From Lactobacillus sp. CBA3606 (GTDB lineage: Bacteria; Bacillota; Bacilli; Lactobacillales; Lactobacillaceae), in the NCBI RefSeq assembly GCF_002970935.1, contig NZ_CP027194.1:1426001-1490000 (forward strand): DNA of 64,000 nucleotides, written 5' to 3'. Each line of letters opens with the position of its first letter. Within the stretch, counting starts at the first letter, position 1. Shown here in pieces: positions 48,446 to 57,199 of this stretch. A program made the translations under genes and the position numbers. The notes beneath the pieces were generated by a model. It was not told the origin of the DNA. It searched no databases and worked only from the letters and a program-made list of their open reading frames with translations.

Positions 48446-49342
48446 TCACCATAAAAATGAAATCATGGATTTTGCTACTTTGGGATTCTGATTTAGCGCA
48501 CAATGAGCTGCTGTGGCCCCACTATAGAAGTCTTCTTGATATTGTGCTAATTTGTCCCGTAATAAATAACTGACCGAGCGCGCCGAAGCTACCGAAACAA
48601 AGCCATCATTGTTGAAGCCATTATCCGTATCACCGATCACATTTAACAGTTTGACGTGTTGCGGAAAATTCTGTCGTTGCTTCAACATCGCAGCAAAATG
48701 TTGCGAAAACCGTACTGGCTTCGCAGCGACGGTCTGCGTTTGCGCTTCAGTCTCAGCATTCAGATACCCCGTCAAGCCATCAAAAGGCCCCGCAATCGTG
48801 ACAACTTTCTGTAAGGTTGGTAAAGCCTGATCAGTGCCATACTTCAGCGCCTGATTCACAATATCATTGGCACCTAACGAATGACCCACAGCATTATAGC
48901 TAGTCACCCCATACTTTGTTTTCAATTGGACTAACACTTGGTGTAACCAATAAATCTGTGTTTTTTGTGGCGCATGATTATCTTGAAAGACCACTTGAAC
49001 CATTGGATTCTTAATGGACTTGTGCCAGTAACCCTTAAACGCCATCACCCCATCTTTATAAACGTGGACGACCAATGCTTTTTGCGCGGCTCCCGCTTGC
49101 TCAGCCTGCTTAATCAAATAATTAGTCGAGGCTGCCCCACCGTTATAACCATGCAAAAAGACGGTCGCTGTACGCGACTTTTGATAGCGTTGACTTAAGC
49201 CGACCACAGTTGTTGGTTGCACGCGGCTGGTCACTTTTGTAATTTTAGTCTGATGACCACTGGCCCCAATTAGCACGACAGTTGCACCGATTACAAACGC
49301 CAATAGTAAAAATTGAATGGCTGTTCTAAATCGTTTCAACAA
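48446..49342 (-). CDS. DUF915 alpha/beta hydrolase, membrane-anchored
   Basis: 298 residues. One N-terminal span (residues 10-28) anchors the enzyme outside. 'VFLHGYNGGAASTNYLI' forms the oxyanion region, 'YNAVGHSLGANDIVNQ' contains the nucleophile Ser in GHSLG, 'DNGFNNDGFVSVASARSVSYLL' the acid and 'GATAAHCALNQNP' the His. DUF915 proteins are common cell-surface hydrolases in lactobacilli with unknown substrates. Single gene. Confidence 0.85.
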   Translation of the reverse strand: MLKRFRTAIQFLLLAFVIGATVVLIGASGHQTKITKVTSRVQPTTVVGLSQRYQKSRTATVFLHGYNGGAASTNYLIKQAEQAGAAQKALVVHVYKDGVMAFKGYWHKSIKNPMVQVVFQDNHAPQKTQIYWLHQVLVQLKTKYGVTSYNAVGHSLGANDIVNQALKYGTDQALPTLQKVVTIAGPFDGLTGYLNAETEAQTQTVAAKPVRFSQHFAAMLKQRQNFPQHVKLLNVIGDTDNGFNNDGFVSVASARSVSYLLRDKLAQYQEDFYSGATAAHCALNQNPKVAKSMISFLW

Positions 49343-49561
49343 AAGTCACCGCTTCCCCCATCATCATTTATCAGTCCTATTCTATGATTGCTTAATTAAT
49401 ATTGTAATGTTTCTATTATGCCACAAAACAACGCCACTGTGTCACTTGCGGTTAAGCGCTGAAACCCTTTAATACCGTTTTATTAGTAATAACCGTATAA
49501 TTAATTTTGACGGCTAAGCACGTTCGCTTAACCAACATTTTAATTATCATTGGAGGGCATT

Positions 49562-50062
49562 ATGTATAATAAAGCATTTAAGTATCCTGATAAAGCCGCT
49601 TACGAATTTGTCATCAAAGCGCTGGCCGCTAAGGGCATCACTTATAAAGAAATTGCGCAAATCACTTATAAGTTGCAAATTAAGTATGTCCCCGAACTAA
49701 CCATCGCCGAATGTGAAACAGAAGCCCAAGAAGTCTTGCATAAGCGTGAACTCCTCAATAATGCAATGGTCGCCTTGGAATTGGATCGGCTAGCCACTGA
49801 AGGCCAGCTCAAAGAACCCCTCCAAGCCATCGTTGCTAATGACGCCGGTGTTTTTGGCGTCGATGAGGGCCTAGCACTCAACATGGCCAATATTTACGGA
49901 ACCATTGGTGTCACTAATTATGGCTACGTGGACAAAGTTAAAGAAGGCGTCATCAAAAAACTAGATACTGATAAATCTGGCGTTGTTAATACCTTTATTG
50001 ACGACCTCGTCGGGGCTATTGCCGCCGCGGTAGCCGCTAAAATTGCGCATAAATACGCTTAA
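49562..50062 (+). CDS. Phosphatidylglycerophosphatase A family protein (YutG-like)
   Basis: 166 residues from ATG 49562, just after GGAGGGC. Strong resemblance to B. subtilis YutG: 'KGITYKEIAQITYKLQIKY', 'DAGVFGVDEGLALNMANIYGTIGVTNYGYVDK' and 'TFIDDLVGAIAAAVAAKIAH'. The PgpA motifs with paired acidic residues (VDEG, FIDD) are present. PgpA makes phosphatidylglycerol, which Cls, also in this window, turns into cardiolipin. Lacks clear membrane spans beyond the C-terminal helix. Confidence 0.82.
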   Translation: MYNKAFKYPDKAAYEFVIKALAAKGITYKEIAQITYKLQIKYVPELTIAECETEAQEVLHKRELLNNAMVALELDRLATEGQLKEPLQAIVANDAGVFGVDEGLALNMANIYGTIGVTNYGYVDKVKEGVIKKLDTDKSGVVNTFIDDLVGAIAAAVAAKIAHKYA

Positions 50063-50078
50063 TTTCGAAAAAAAGCGT

Positions 50079-50131
50079 AAGAGCCGCTAACTGTCATCAT
50101 CAGTTTATGATGACAGTTAGCGGCTCTTTAT
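50079..50131 (+). terminator. Terminator of the PgpA-like gene
   Basis: Near-perfect long stem AAGAGCCGCTAACTGTCATC / GATGACAGTTAGCGGCTCTT, T-rich after. Confidence 0.9.
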
Positions 50132-50185
50132 TTAATTTTTTTCAGGATGCCCCAAATCAATCCAATTGGTTGGAACTGGTTCGCT

Positions 50186-50590
50186 TTAAGCCATTTGGTG
50201 TTCTGATAATGATTTCATCTTTAGATACCGTTGTTCGCGTGGAATAAACATCCGAATTTCATCTTGGTTGAACCCACAAAGTAAGCGATGGTCATCAAAA
50301 ATAATTGGCCGCCGTAATAATTGTGGTGTCTGGCTCAACACATGGACTGCTTCACTTAACGGCATATCTTCAATCGGTGTCGTCTTACTTAATTGCCGAT
50401 AAGCATTCGACTTAGTACTAATTAAATCGTCAATGCCATTATAAGTGTACTGCAATAAATGTTTAATTTCGACTTCGGTCAAAGGCTGGGCATTCATATT
50501 GCGTTCATGGAACGGAATTCGATGCTCTAATAACCAGCGATGGGCTTTGCGACAACTTGCGGTACTTGGTAACACACATAAGTTTATCAT
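50186..50590 (-). CDS. Spx-family regulator with altered redox site
   Basis: 134 residues from ATG 50590 (GGGGAAAAT upstream). ArsC/Spx thioredoxin fold: 'PSTASCRKAHRWLLEHRIPFHERN' at the N-terminus, 'PQLLRRPIIFDDHRLLCGFNQDEIRMFIPR' near the C-terminus. Spx binds RNA polymerase alpha subunits and turns on thiol-stress genes through a CxxC switch; here the first Cys of that pair is Thr (TASC), so the disulfide switch is lost. The RRP motif used for polymerase contact is kept. Probably a paralog acting without that switch. Confidence 0.85.
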   Translation of the reverse strand: MINLCVLPSTASCRKAHRWLLEHRIPFHERNMNAQPLTEVEIKHLLQYTYNGIDDLISTKSNAYRQLSKTTPIEDMPLSEAVHVLSQTPQLLRRPIIFDDHRLLCGFNQDEIRMFIPREQRYLKMKSLSEHQMA

Positions 50591-50798
50591 ATTATTTTCC
50601 CCAATCTTGCTTGCCTCACAGTGCAACCCCCATTATTGTGCACTGTAATAGTTGACGTCATTAATTAACGCCTTAATCATAGCAAAATTTATATCCAATT
50701 ACTAGCTTTTACGGGAAAATAAATTAAATAATTTAATTACCGCAGTTTAGCTGCCGTTATATTCCAAATTTATCAGCGTACCTATCAATTTTTTTATA

Positions 50799-51173
50799 TT
50801 AATCAGCAGGACAATCACTTTGTTGCATCAAATACGTCCTTAACACAATTGCTTGATTATAATGTTCATCCTTAGCGCCATAGAGCAAAATGACATTGTT
50901 TTTTTTAAGTTCATGATTGACGAGCTGACAAAAGTCCGAGCTCAAAGGGTTATTTTCAAGTTCACTTAAGTAACGTTTTTTAAACACCGGATATTTTTCG
51001 GGTTCATGATTGAACCATTGTCGTAATTCCGTTGACGGCGCAATCGTTTTCACCCAATCGTCTAACTGGGCATTAACTTTAGAAATTCCACGCGGCCACA
51101 ACCGATCCACCAAAATTCGATAGCCATCCAAGTCCACTGGTTTAGTATAAATACGTTCTACTCTTAATTTCAC
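50799..51173 (-). CDS. DUF488 family protein (YeaO-like)
   Basis: 124 residues. The family opening 'RVERIYTKPVDLDGYRILVDRLWPRGISK' is diagnostic, followed by 'LDDWVKTIAPSTELRQWFNHEPEKYPVFKKRY' and 'NVILLYGAKDEHYNQAIVL'. Function unknown, cytoplasmic. GTG 51173 is chosen with GGGAG upstream; the frame is open to a TTG at 51182. Confidence 0.82.
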   Translation of the reverse strand: MKLRVERIYTKPVDLDGYRILVDRLWPRGISKVNAQLDDWVKTIAPSTELRQWFNHEPEKYPVFKKRYLSELENNPLSSDFCQLVNHELKKNNVILLYGAKDEHYNQAIVLRTYLMQQSDCPAD

Positions 51174-51324
51174 CCTGCACAACTCCCTTAATTAGTCAGA
51201 TTAACACCCGCTGCTAACCCTATTATAACGCATCATTTCAACGAAATAATGTAACCGAAACCAATAATTTGAACAGTACTGGCAACCGTGGGATAAATGC
51301 TCGTTTTCCCCCCTTGATTAGTTC

Positions 51325-51364
51325 AAAAAAACGAACGTCAGCTTTAAGCTGGCGCTCGTTTTTT
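51325..51364 (-). terminator. Terminator of the deoxyribose operon
   Basis: On the minus strand ACGAGCGCCAGCT pairs with AGCTGACGTTCGT, followed by seven T. Confidence 0.85.
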
Positions 51365-51392
51365 GTCGCATTTAAAACTACCCTCGACCGTT

Positions 51393-52313
51393 TTAAACGG
51401 GCTGGGTCAGCATATCTGTTAATTCCATAGCAGTTGGATAGGACTTTTGTGTTCCCTTCTTAGTAACCGTCATTGCAGCATATTGGTTCGCATGTTGTAA
51501 TGCAGTTGGGATTGATTCACCCTTAGCATAATAGTGAGAAAAGCTCCCGATAAACGAATCTCCAGCCCCAGTTGTATCAACAGCCTTAACCTTCATTCCG
51601 GGGACTAATTCAGAATGTCCCTTTGTAATCCATAAAGCGCCTTTGCTACCTAACGTGATAATTAAATTACCAACACCACGGTCAATCAAATTTTCGGCTG
51701 CTAATGTAATCTCATCTAAATTACTAGTTGGCATACCGGTTAATGTGGCTAATTCAGTTTCATTAGGGGTAAAGAAAGCGACCTTAGAAACATAATTAAT
51801 ATTCAAATCTTCATTAGCCGGTGCCGGATTAAGTAAAACTGGTACGTCATATTTCACACCAAGATCAATCGCATGATAGTTAGTTTCTAATGAGATTTCC
51901 TGTTGCAAGACGATTAACTTTGATTGCTTAATTAAATCAATCTTAGCATCCAGAATAGCCGGCGTTAGCTCTTTATTAGCCCCTTTGATAATCAAAATAC
52001 GATTATCACTCGTTGGATCAACAAAGATTGGCGCAACGCCGCTAGCCTGATGTCCAATACCAATACCGTCAGTACGAATACCACTAGCTTGATAGTTGCT
52101 TAATTGTTGTTTACCAAAATCATCATTACCTACCATTGTAATAAAATTCACATCTGAGCCTAACCGTGCAGCAGCCATCGCTTGATTGGCACCCTTACCT
52201 CCGAAACCCATTTCAAATTCTGGCGCTTCAATTGTTTCACCTTCAATTGGCATCCGATCGACATAAGCAGTTAAATCAATCATATTTGAACCAATTACTG
52301 TAATATCTGCCAT
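51393..52313 (-). CDS. deoK: PfkB-family sugar kinase, predicted deoxyribokinase
   Basis: 306 residues. Ribokinase-family signatures: 'GGKGANQAMAAARLGSDV' near residue 38 and 'VKAVDTTGAGDSFIGSFSHYY' near 246 with the catalytic Asp. By itself it reads as a ribokinase. Its place as the last gene of a deoC-permease-DUF4432 operon, 13 bases after the deoX-like gene, matches the Salmonella deoQKPX deoxyribose operon, so 2-deoxyribose is the likely substrate, giving deoxyribose-5-phosphate for DeoC. Confidence 0.85.
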   Translation of the reverse strand: MADITVIGSNMIDLTAYVDRMPIEGETIEAPEFEMGFGGKGANQAMAAARLGSDVNFITMVGNDDFGKQQLSNYQASGIRTDGIGIGHQASGVAPIFVDPTSDNRILIIKGANKELTPAILDAKIDLIKQSKLIVLQQEISLETNYHAIDLGVKYDVPVLLNPAPANEDLNINYVSKVAFFTPNETELATLTGMPTSNLDEITLAAENLIDRGVGNLIITLGSKGALWITKGHSELVPGMKVKAVDTTGAGDSFIGSFSHYYAKGESIPTALQHANQYAAMTVTKKGTQKSYPTAMELTDMLTQPV

Positions 52314-52326
52314 TACTTACTCCTCC

Positions 52327-53343
52327 TTAGTTTTCTAGACCGGTTGTTACACTGAAATGTCGTTGTTCCATTGGCTTAAGTTGAATTAAAGTACCTGCTT
52401 TTTCAGCGGCATGTTTGCCTTCCGGGGTACTCGTTCCAGGGAGTGCAAATGCAGCAACTTGTTGATCTGCATTATATAAAATCCAACGTGTCGCAATTGG
52501 AAATTGGCTCGTCTTGAACTTTGTTAAAAAATTATGTTGGTCATTCAAATGTAATCTAAATTCGGCAACATCAGTAAATTCAGTTAAGTTCTTTGAGAAA
52601 AACACAATTTCTGGATCATAATGTTGTGGATCATCCAATTGATTAATTAATTGACCACTAGCCTTGAGTTCATCATTATACGCTAACCATTCGGGCGTTG
52701 GATGCACATGACTAGGCACCGTTTGTCGTAATTCAAAAGCTTCATCTGGTAGATTTTGTTCAATACGACCATTTTCAGCATAGGCGTAATTCATATGGCA
52801 CATATACTGTAGTGGCATTGATTGATATTTAGATAAATTCGTCACACTTAAGTTAATGTCAAACAAACCAGCATCTTTACGCATCATTACTGACGGTTCA
52901 CTCAAATAGTGATTGCCAAAGCCCTTAACATATTCAAAATCCGCATGTACAGTCAAAGTTCCCTCACCTAATGTTAGATACGCATGATCCATTTTACTAG
53001 TTGGAAATTCACCGTGTAACTGATAATTATCTTCTAGCGCTGGCGTCCCATTGCCTAACAACCCTGATGTAAATTGGAAGCACCCATAAGTATCTGCAAT
53101 CCCTTTTCCAGGTAATGGTTGTGAAAACATATCCTTCATCTTTAATGAAATACCATCAAAAATAGCATCCCAAATAATTAATCCCATAAAAGGTAATACG
53201 ACCAAGTGACCGCGACTATTATCAATTCGTAACCCTTCAACACTGGAAGGATACGTGAAAGTAGTGGCCTTAAAATCATCATCTTGATACAAAACTTTTT
53301 CACTTTGCCCAAACATAGCATGGGTTAAATTAATTTTTTTCAT
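52327..53343 (-). CDS. deoX: DUF4432/DeoX-like aldose-epimerase-fold protein
   Basis: 338 residues, beta-sandwich of the galactose-mutarotase superfamily: 'GLRIDNSRGHLVVLPFMGLIIWDAIFDG' near residue 35, 'MCHMNYAYAENGRI' and 'VPSHVHPTPEW' near 180-215 supply His residues. Length and operon position match Salmonella DeoX, whose role is not settled; a mutarotase for 2-deoxyribose is plausible. Sits 14 bases after the permease gene. Confidence 0.75.
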   Translation of the reverse strand: MKKINLTHAMFGQSEKVLYQDDDFKATTFTYPSSVEGLRIDNSRGHLVVLPFMGLIIWDAIFDGISLKMKDMFSQPLPGKGIADTYGCFQFTSGLLGNGTPALEDNYQLHGEFPTSKMDHAYLTLGEGTLTVHADFEYVKGFGNHYLSEPSVMMRKDAGLFDINLSVTNLSKYQSMPLQYMCHMNYAYAENGRIEQNLPDEAFELRQTVPSHVHPTPEWLAYNDELKASGQLINQLDDPQHYDPEIVFFSKNLTEFTDVAEFRLHLNDQHNFLTKFKTSQFPIATRWILYNADQQVAAFALPGTSTPEGKHAAEKAGTLIQLKPMEQRHFSVTTGLEN

Positions 53344-53357
53344 TTTAACTACTCCTC

Positions 53358-54725
53358 TTAATTTTCGATACGTTGATGTTTTTGATAGTAATCGTAAGCA
53401 TAGACACCAACCACCGCAAAACTAATGACATTAATAATAAATGATAACGAAATTGAGCCTGTCATATCAGCCACTGCTCCTTGAATTAACGGTGACACAG
53501 CACCACCAATAATTGACATCACAACAATTGCCCCCGCAGTTTCGGTATAACGCTTATCTTTAACAGTATTTAAAGTTTGAGAATAGATGGTTGGCCAACC
53601 GGGACCAAATAGACCACTTGCAAGAATTGCAAAATAAATTGCTGAAATATTTGGCACTAACATGACATATACCAGTGCTAACACACCCACTATGGCAAAC
53701 CCCATTAATACTTGTGAAGATTGAAATTTTTTCATGAGGCTCGTTGCAATGATTTTGCCTAAAAAGAAAGCAATATAGCTATACACCATAAAGGTCGAGG
53801 CATCCCGTTCAGTAATCGTTTTTGAAAAGCTCATAGCTAGCGTAATCGTAAATGACCAGACTGCCGTTTGCATTCCCATATAAATAAATTCGGTTCCAAT
53901 ACCCTTCATAAATTCTTTGTTATGCATAAGGTAACTTAACGTTTCACCGATTTTGGCATCTGCAACTTGTTTAGTGCCCTTTGTAGCATGTGGGCGTCCG
54001 CTTGGAAACTGAGTCAAAGCAAACAGTAACATGCCAATAATCAGAACCACAATGATGTATTTATATGGTAATAACGTTTGTTGCAACATTTTTTGCCCAT
54101 AAGCCAATCGAGCTGCACCATGCATTTTTGCCATCGTAGACTCTAAGCTCGCACCGTCGTTAAAGACTAAATACTTACCTAACAGAATCCCAGCGACTGC
54201 GCCAATCGGATAAAAGATTTGCGAAATATTCAATCGTACCGTCGAAGCCGATTTAGGTCCCATCAACGTCGAAAATGTGTTAGCACTAGTCTCTAAGAAG
54301 CTAAGACCACACGCAATTGCAAATAATGCAATTAAGAACACCCCATAAGTGGCAAGATGTGACGCCGGAAAGAATAACCAACACCCCACTGTATAAAGAG
54401 TTAATCCCATTAAAATTGCAAATTTATATGATGTCTTTTTAATAATTCGACTGGCTGGAATTGCAAGTATGAAGTAACCCAGATAAAAGGCACTATTCAC
54501 AAAAGCACTGGCGGCATTACTAAGCGTAAAAATTGTTCTAAATTGTGTGATTAAAATATTGTTAAGACTAGCTGCGGCCGCCCATAGTGGTATTAATAGC
54601 GACAACAACATGAACTGAAAGATTGGCGTTCGATCTAAATAGCCATCGTCTAATTCCTTAGCATGTAATTTAATCAGACCGAAACGTCGTTGGGACTTTT
54701 TAGACCCAATAATCGGTTTTTCCAT
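53358..54725 (-). CDS. deoP: MFS sugar permease, FucP/DeoP type
   Basis: 455 residues, twelve spans. FHS-family features are 'NNILITQFRTIFTLSNAASAFVNSAFYLGYF' and 'LSFLETSANTFSTLMGP', as in the fucose/proton symporter FucP. Salmonella DeoP, the 2-deoxyribose importer, belongs to this family, and the operon context agrees. It is separated from deoC by 186 bases containing a hairpin and a cre-like site, so it may have its own promoter. Confidence 0.82.
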   Translation of the reverse strand: MEKPIIGSKKSQRRFGLIKLHAKELDDGYLDRTPIFQFMLLSLLIPLWAAAASLNNILITQFRTIFTLSNAASAFVNSAFYLGYFILAIPASRIIKKTSYKFAILMGLTLYTVGCWLFFPASHLATYGVFLIALFAIACGLSFLETSANTFSTLMGPKSASTVRLNISQIFYPIGAVAGILLGKYLVFNDGASLESTMAKMHGAARLAYGQKMLQQTLLPYKYIIVVLIIGMLLFALTQFPSGRPHATKGTKQVADAKIGETLSYLMHNKEFMKGIGTEFIYMGMQTAVWSFTITLAMSFSKTITERDASTFMVYSYIAFFLGKIIATSLMKKFQSSQVLMGFAIVGVLALVYVMLVPNISAIYFAILASGLFGPGWPTIYSQTLNTVKDKRYTETAGAIVVMSIIGGAVSPLIQGAVADMTGSISLSFIINVISFAVVGVYAYDYYQKHQRIEN

Positions 54726-54847
54726 GGTGATAACATTCCTTTCATGTCCGATTAGTATTAAACCTCACAACAGCTTGTCAGTCCTAATACCAATCTACAA
54801 ACTTATTTCAACTATGGGCAGTAGTGCGCCAATGATGTCAATAACCG

Positions 54848-54904
54848 CTTTACAGCGCTTACATTTACAAGGAAATTCATAGCCGTTCTAACAACGGCTA
54901 TCAC
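54848..54904 (-). promoter_or_regulatory. cre-like site and hairpin between deoC and deoP
   Basis: Minus strand: ATAGCCGTT/AACGGCTAT hairpin (54881-54904) right after deoC, then TGTAAGCGCTGTAA (54850-54863), one mismatch from the CcpA consensus. Suggests partial termination and catabolite control of the downstream genes. Confidence 0.55.
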
Positions 54905-54911
54905 TTAATTA

Positions 54912-55562
54912 TTAGGCCTTACCAATAATTTTCATGCTGGCACTGACGCCCAAGCGTGAAGCCCCTGCGTCAATCATTGCTTGCGCTTCTTCCGCAGAAT
55001 GAATACCACCTGAAGCCTTAACTTTGATGCGATCACCAACTGCAGCCTTCATTAACTCGATATCATGAACGGCAGCACCGCGCTTAGAAAAACCAGTTGA
55101 CGTCTTAACAAAATCAGCATTTGCCTTCGCCACGATATCACTAGCTTTACTAATTTCATCATCAGTTAAAAGTGCCGTTTCAATAATCACTTTGACCAAT
55201 TTACCTGCTTGATGACCAACTTCAACTACCGCCTCAATATCCTTTTGAACAATATCGTCATGACCAGATTTAAATTCACCAATATTCATAACCATATCAA
55301 GTTCATCAACACCATCTTTTATAGCTTGTTTACTTTCGGCAACTTTAATAACTGTCGTGTTTGCTCCCAATGGAAAGCCAATGACACAAGCAGTCTTAAC
55401 ATCCGATCCTGCCAATTGTGTATGTACGTGATGCACCCAATATGGATTAACCATGACGGAGAAAAAATGATTAGTTAATGCTTCTTGGGTTACCTGATCA
55501 ACCTGTGCTTCGGTTGCCTCTGGATTTAATAGTGTATGGTCGAGATAATGATTTAATAACAT
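54912..55562 (-). CDS. deoC: Deoxyribose-phosphate aldolase
   Basis: 216 residues. Splits 2-deoxyribose-5-phosphate into acetaldehyde and glyceraldehyde-3-phosphate. Schiff-base Lys is in '[14 protein letters not shown]' near residue 150, with the second catalytic Lys in '[12 protein letters not shown]' near 180 and 'IDHTLL' equivalent at the start ('[14 protein letters not shown]'). First gene of the operon; divergent from deoR. Confidence 0.95.
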   Translation of the reverse strand: MLLNHYLDHTLLNPEATEAQVDQVTQEALTNHFFSVMVNPYWVHHVHTQLAGSDVKTACVIGFPLGANTTVIKVAESKQAIKDGVDELDMVMNIGEFKSGHDDIVQKDIEAVVEVGHQAGKLVKVIIETALLTDDEISKASDIVAKANADFVKTSTGFSKRGAAVHDIELMKAAVGDRIKVKASGGIHSAEEAQAMIDAGASRLGVSASMKIIGKA

Positions 55563-55594
55563 GTTTTGAAACCCCTTTCTTTTTCAACAAAATC

Positions 55595-55667
55595 ATCATA
55601 TCAGCTATTTGAACATTTGTAAAGTACATACATGAAAAAATGTTCAATCATTAAAATGTGCTATAAT
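55595..55667. promoter_or_regulatory. deoC/deoR divergent promoters and DeoR operator
   Basis: Operator arms TTGAACATTT (55609-55618) and AAATGTTCAA (55638-55647) form a perfect inverted repeat 19 bases apart. The deoC promoter on the minus strand is TTTACA (55618-55623), 17 bases, TATGAT (55595-55600), so the left arm overlaps it. deoR has TATAAT at 55662-55667 with a poor -35. Confidence 0.7.
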
Positions 55668-55696
55668 GACGCTATTAATAACAATGGAGTCTGTCT

Positions 55697-56635
55697 ATGG
55701 ATAATCAGGATAAAATTAAAAACGCTTTAAAAGTTTGTCATTTATATTATGAAGATGGTCTAAGTCAGGGCGAAATTGCCATCAAGTTAAATATTTCTCG
55801 ACCAACAATTTCACGGTTATTACAATTCGCACGCAATCAAGGCTTGCTTAAAATTGAAATCGCCGATCCCTTGAAGGACCTGGATGTATTGGCTACACAA
55901 TTAGAACATCAATACCATTTAAAAAAAGTGGTGTTAATTTTTGATGCAACCAATGATTTAAGTGCCATTAATGAAAAAATTGGGGCAGCTGCAGCTGATT
56001 ATTTAGATAGCATCATTAAGGATCGAGATAGTATCGGTATTAGTTGGGGGAAGACCTTAGAAAGCGTCGCTAACCACTTACACCCTAGTAAGGCTAATAA
56101 CGTGTCGGTCGTGCAACTAAAGGGCAGTGTTTCGGCCAGTGAAATGAATAATTTTGCTAACGATATCATCACTAAATTTAGTACTGCTTTTCACACGGAT
56201 GCGGTCAATTTACCTTTACCGGTTATCTTTGATAATGCCGTTACTAAAAACGTTGTGATGCAAGATCGTTTTATCAATGCTATCGTTCAAAAAGGAATTG
56301 ATACAAATATTGCCTTATTTACTAGTGGTACAGTTCGATCAGATGCCATGCTTTTCAATCTTGGCTATCTGAGAGATACTGAAATTAGTCGCCTACAAGC
56401 ACAGTCAGTCGGCGATGTTGTCTCACGCTTTATTACATCATCTGGACAACTTGCTGATAATGATATCAATGATCGCACCGTCGGCATCCCTTTAACGGCC
56501 TTACAGAATAAAGAATATTCGATTTTAATTTCGGGTTCCAGCCGTAAAGTTGCTTCAATTCGGGGTGCTTTATTGGGCGGTTATGCTAATGTTTTAATTA
56601 CCGATTCACAAACGGCCGCTGCCTTGTTGGGTTAA
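55697..56635 (+). CDS. deoR: SorC-family transcriptional regulator DeoR
   Basis: 312 residues, the length of B. subtilis DeoR. Helix-turn-helix 'LYYEDGLSQGEIAIKLNISRPTISRLLQFARNQGLL' at residues 15-50, then a SorC sugar-phosphate-binding domain with 'DSIGISWGKTLESVA', 'LFTSGTVR' and 'AAALLG' at the C-terminus. Deoxyribose-5-phosphate is the known inducer of the Bacillus protein. Divergent from deoC across a palindromic operator. Confidence 0.92.
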   Translation: MDNQDKIKNALKVCHLYYEDGLSQGEIAIKLNISRPTISRLLQFARNQGLLKIEIADPLKDLDVLATQLEHQYHLKKVVLIFDATNDLSAINEKIGAAAADYLDSIIKDRDSIGISWGKTLESVANHLHPSKANNVSVVQLKGSVSASEMNNFANDIITKFSTAFHTDAVNLPLPVIFDNAVTKNVVMQDRFINAIVQKGIDTNIALFTSGTVRSDAMLFNLGYLRDTEISRLQAQSVGDVVSRFITSSGQLADNDINDRTVGIPLTALQNKEYSILISGSSRKVASIRGALLGGYANVLITDSQTAAALLG

Positions 56636-56691
56636 CTCAAAATCTTCTTAAAAACAATGGTAAGCGCTACTAGTTATCTATAATTCCAATA

Positions 56692-56750
56692 AAAAAAGGT
56701 CAATCTCAATTGTTCTCCTTAGGGAGACACAACTGAGATTGACCTTTTAT
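56692..56750. terminator. Bidirectional terminator
   Basis: AAAAGGTCAATCTCA pairs with TGAGATTGACCTTTT with further inner pairing. Between deoR and the next, converging gene. Confidence 0.9.
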
Positions 56751-56758
56751 TTAACTAA

Positions 56759-57082
56759 TTACCCTTCTCCAACCACTACTTCAACTTGACCACGTTTCGG
56801 CACAAAGTTAATGTTATAGATTGGTTCGCGTAATACTTTTTCATATTCATCCAACACATCCGCTGGTAACGGGGTGTGCGCCGACAACGCTTGCATGAGA
56901 TCATCGACAGAATAAACCTCTGCCATATTAATAAAAATCCGCATATTACCAATCACATCATTTAACAATTCTGTTAAAATTGCGTTTGGTTTACCATTGC
57001 CATCCGTGACGACCACTTGGTTACTGTCAATTTCATTGTGATTAATTCTCGTTAGTTTAACGATATCAAATACATTTAGCAT
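56759..57082 (-). CDS. Unknown cytoplasmic protein, 107 residues
   Basis: No family recognised. Starts at ATG 57082 with GGAGGGTG upstream. A beta-rich N-terminal part ('NVFDIVKLTRINHNEID', 'QVVVTDGNGKPNAIL') is followed by a helix ('LTELLNDVIGNMRIFINMA') and a C-terminal strand pair ending 'RGQVEVVVGEG'. No membrane segment and no cysteine. Clear ribosome site and a shared terminator support a real single gene. Confidence 0.65.
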   Translation of the reverse strand: MLNVFDIVKLTRINHNEIDSNQVVVTDGNGKPNAILTELLNDVIGNMRIFINMAEVYSVDDLMQALSAHTPLPADVLDEYEKVLREPIYNINFVPKRGQVEVVVGEG

Positions 57083-57199
57083 CCTGTCACCCTCCATTAA
57101 GTCGTGCGTTTGTCGTCACGATTAACGCCAAACAACCCTTAGTTTGCTAATAGTTTACCACAAATGACCTTAACTAAAACGGAGGAGCCGTTGAATCAT

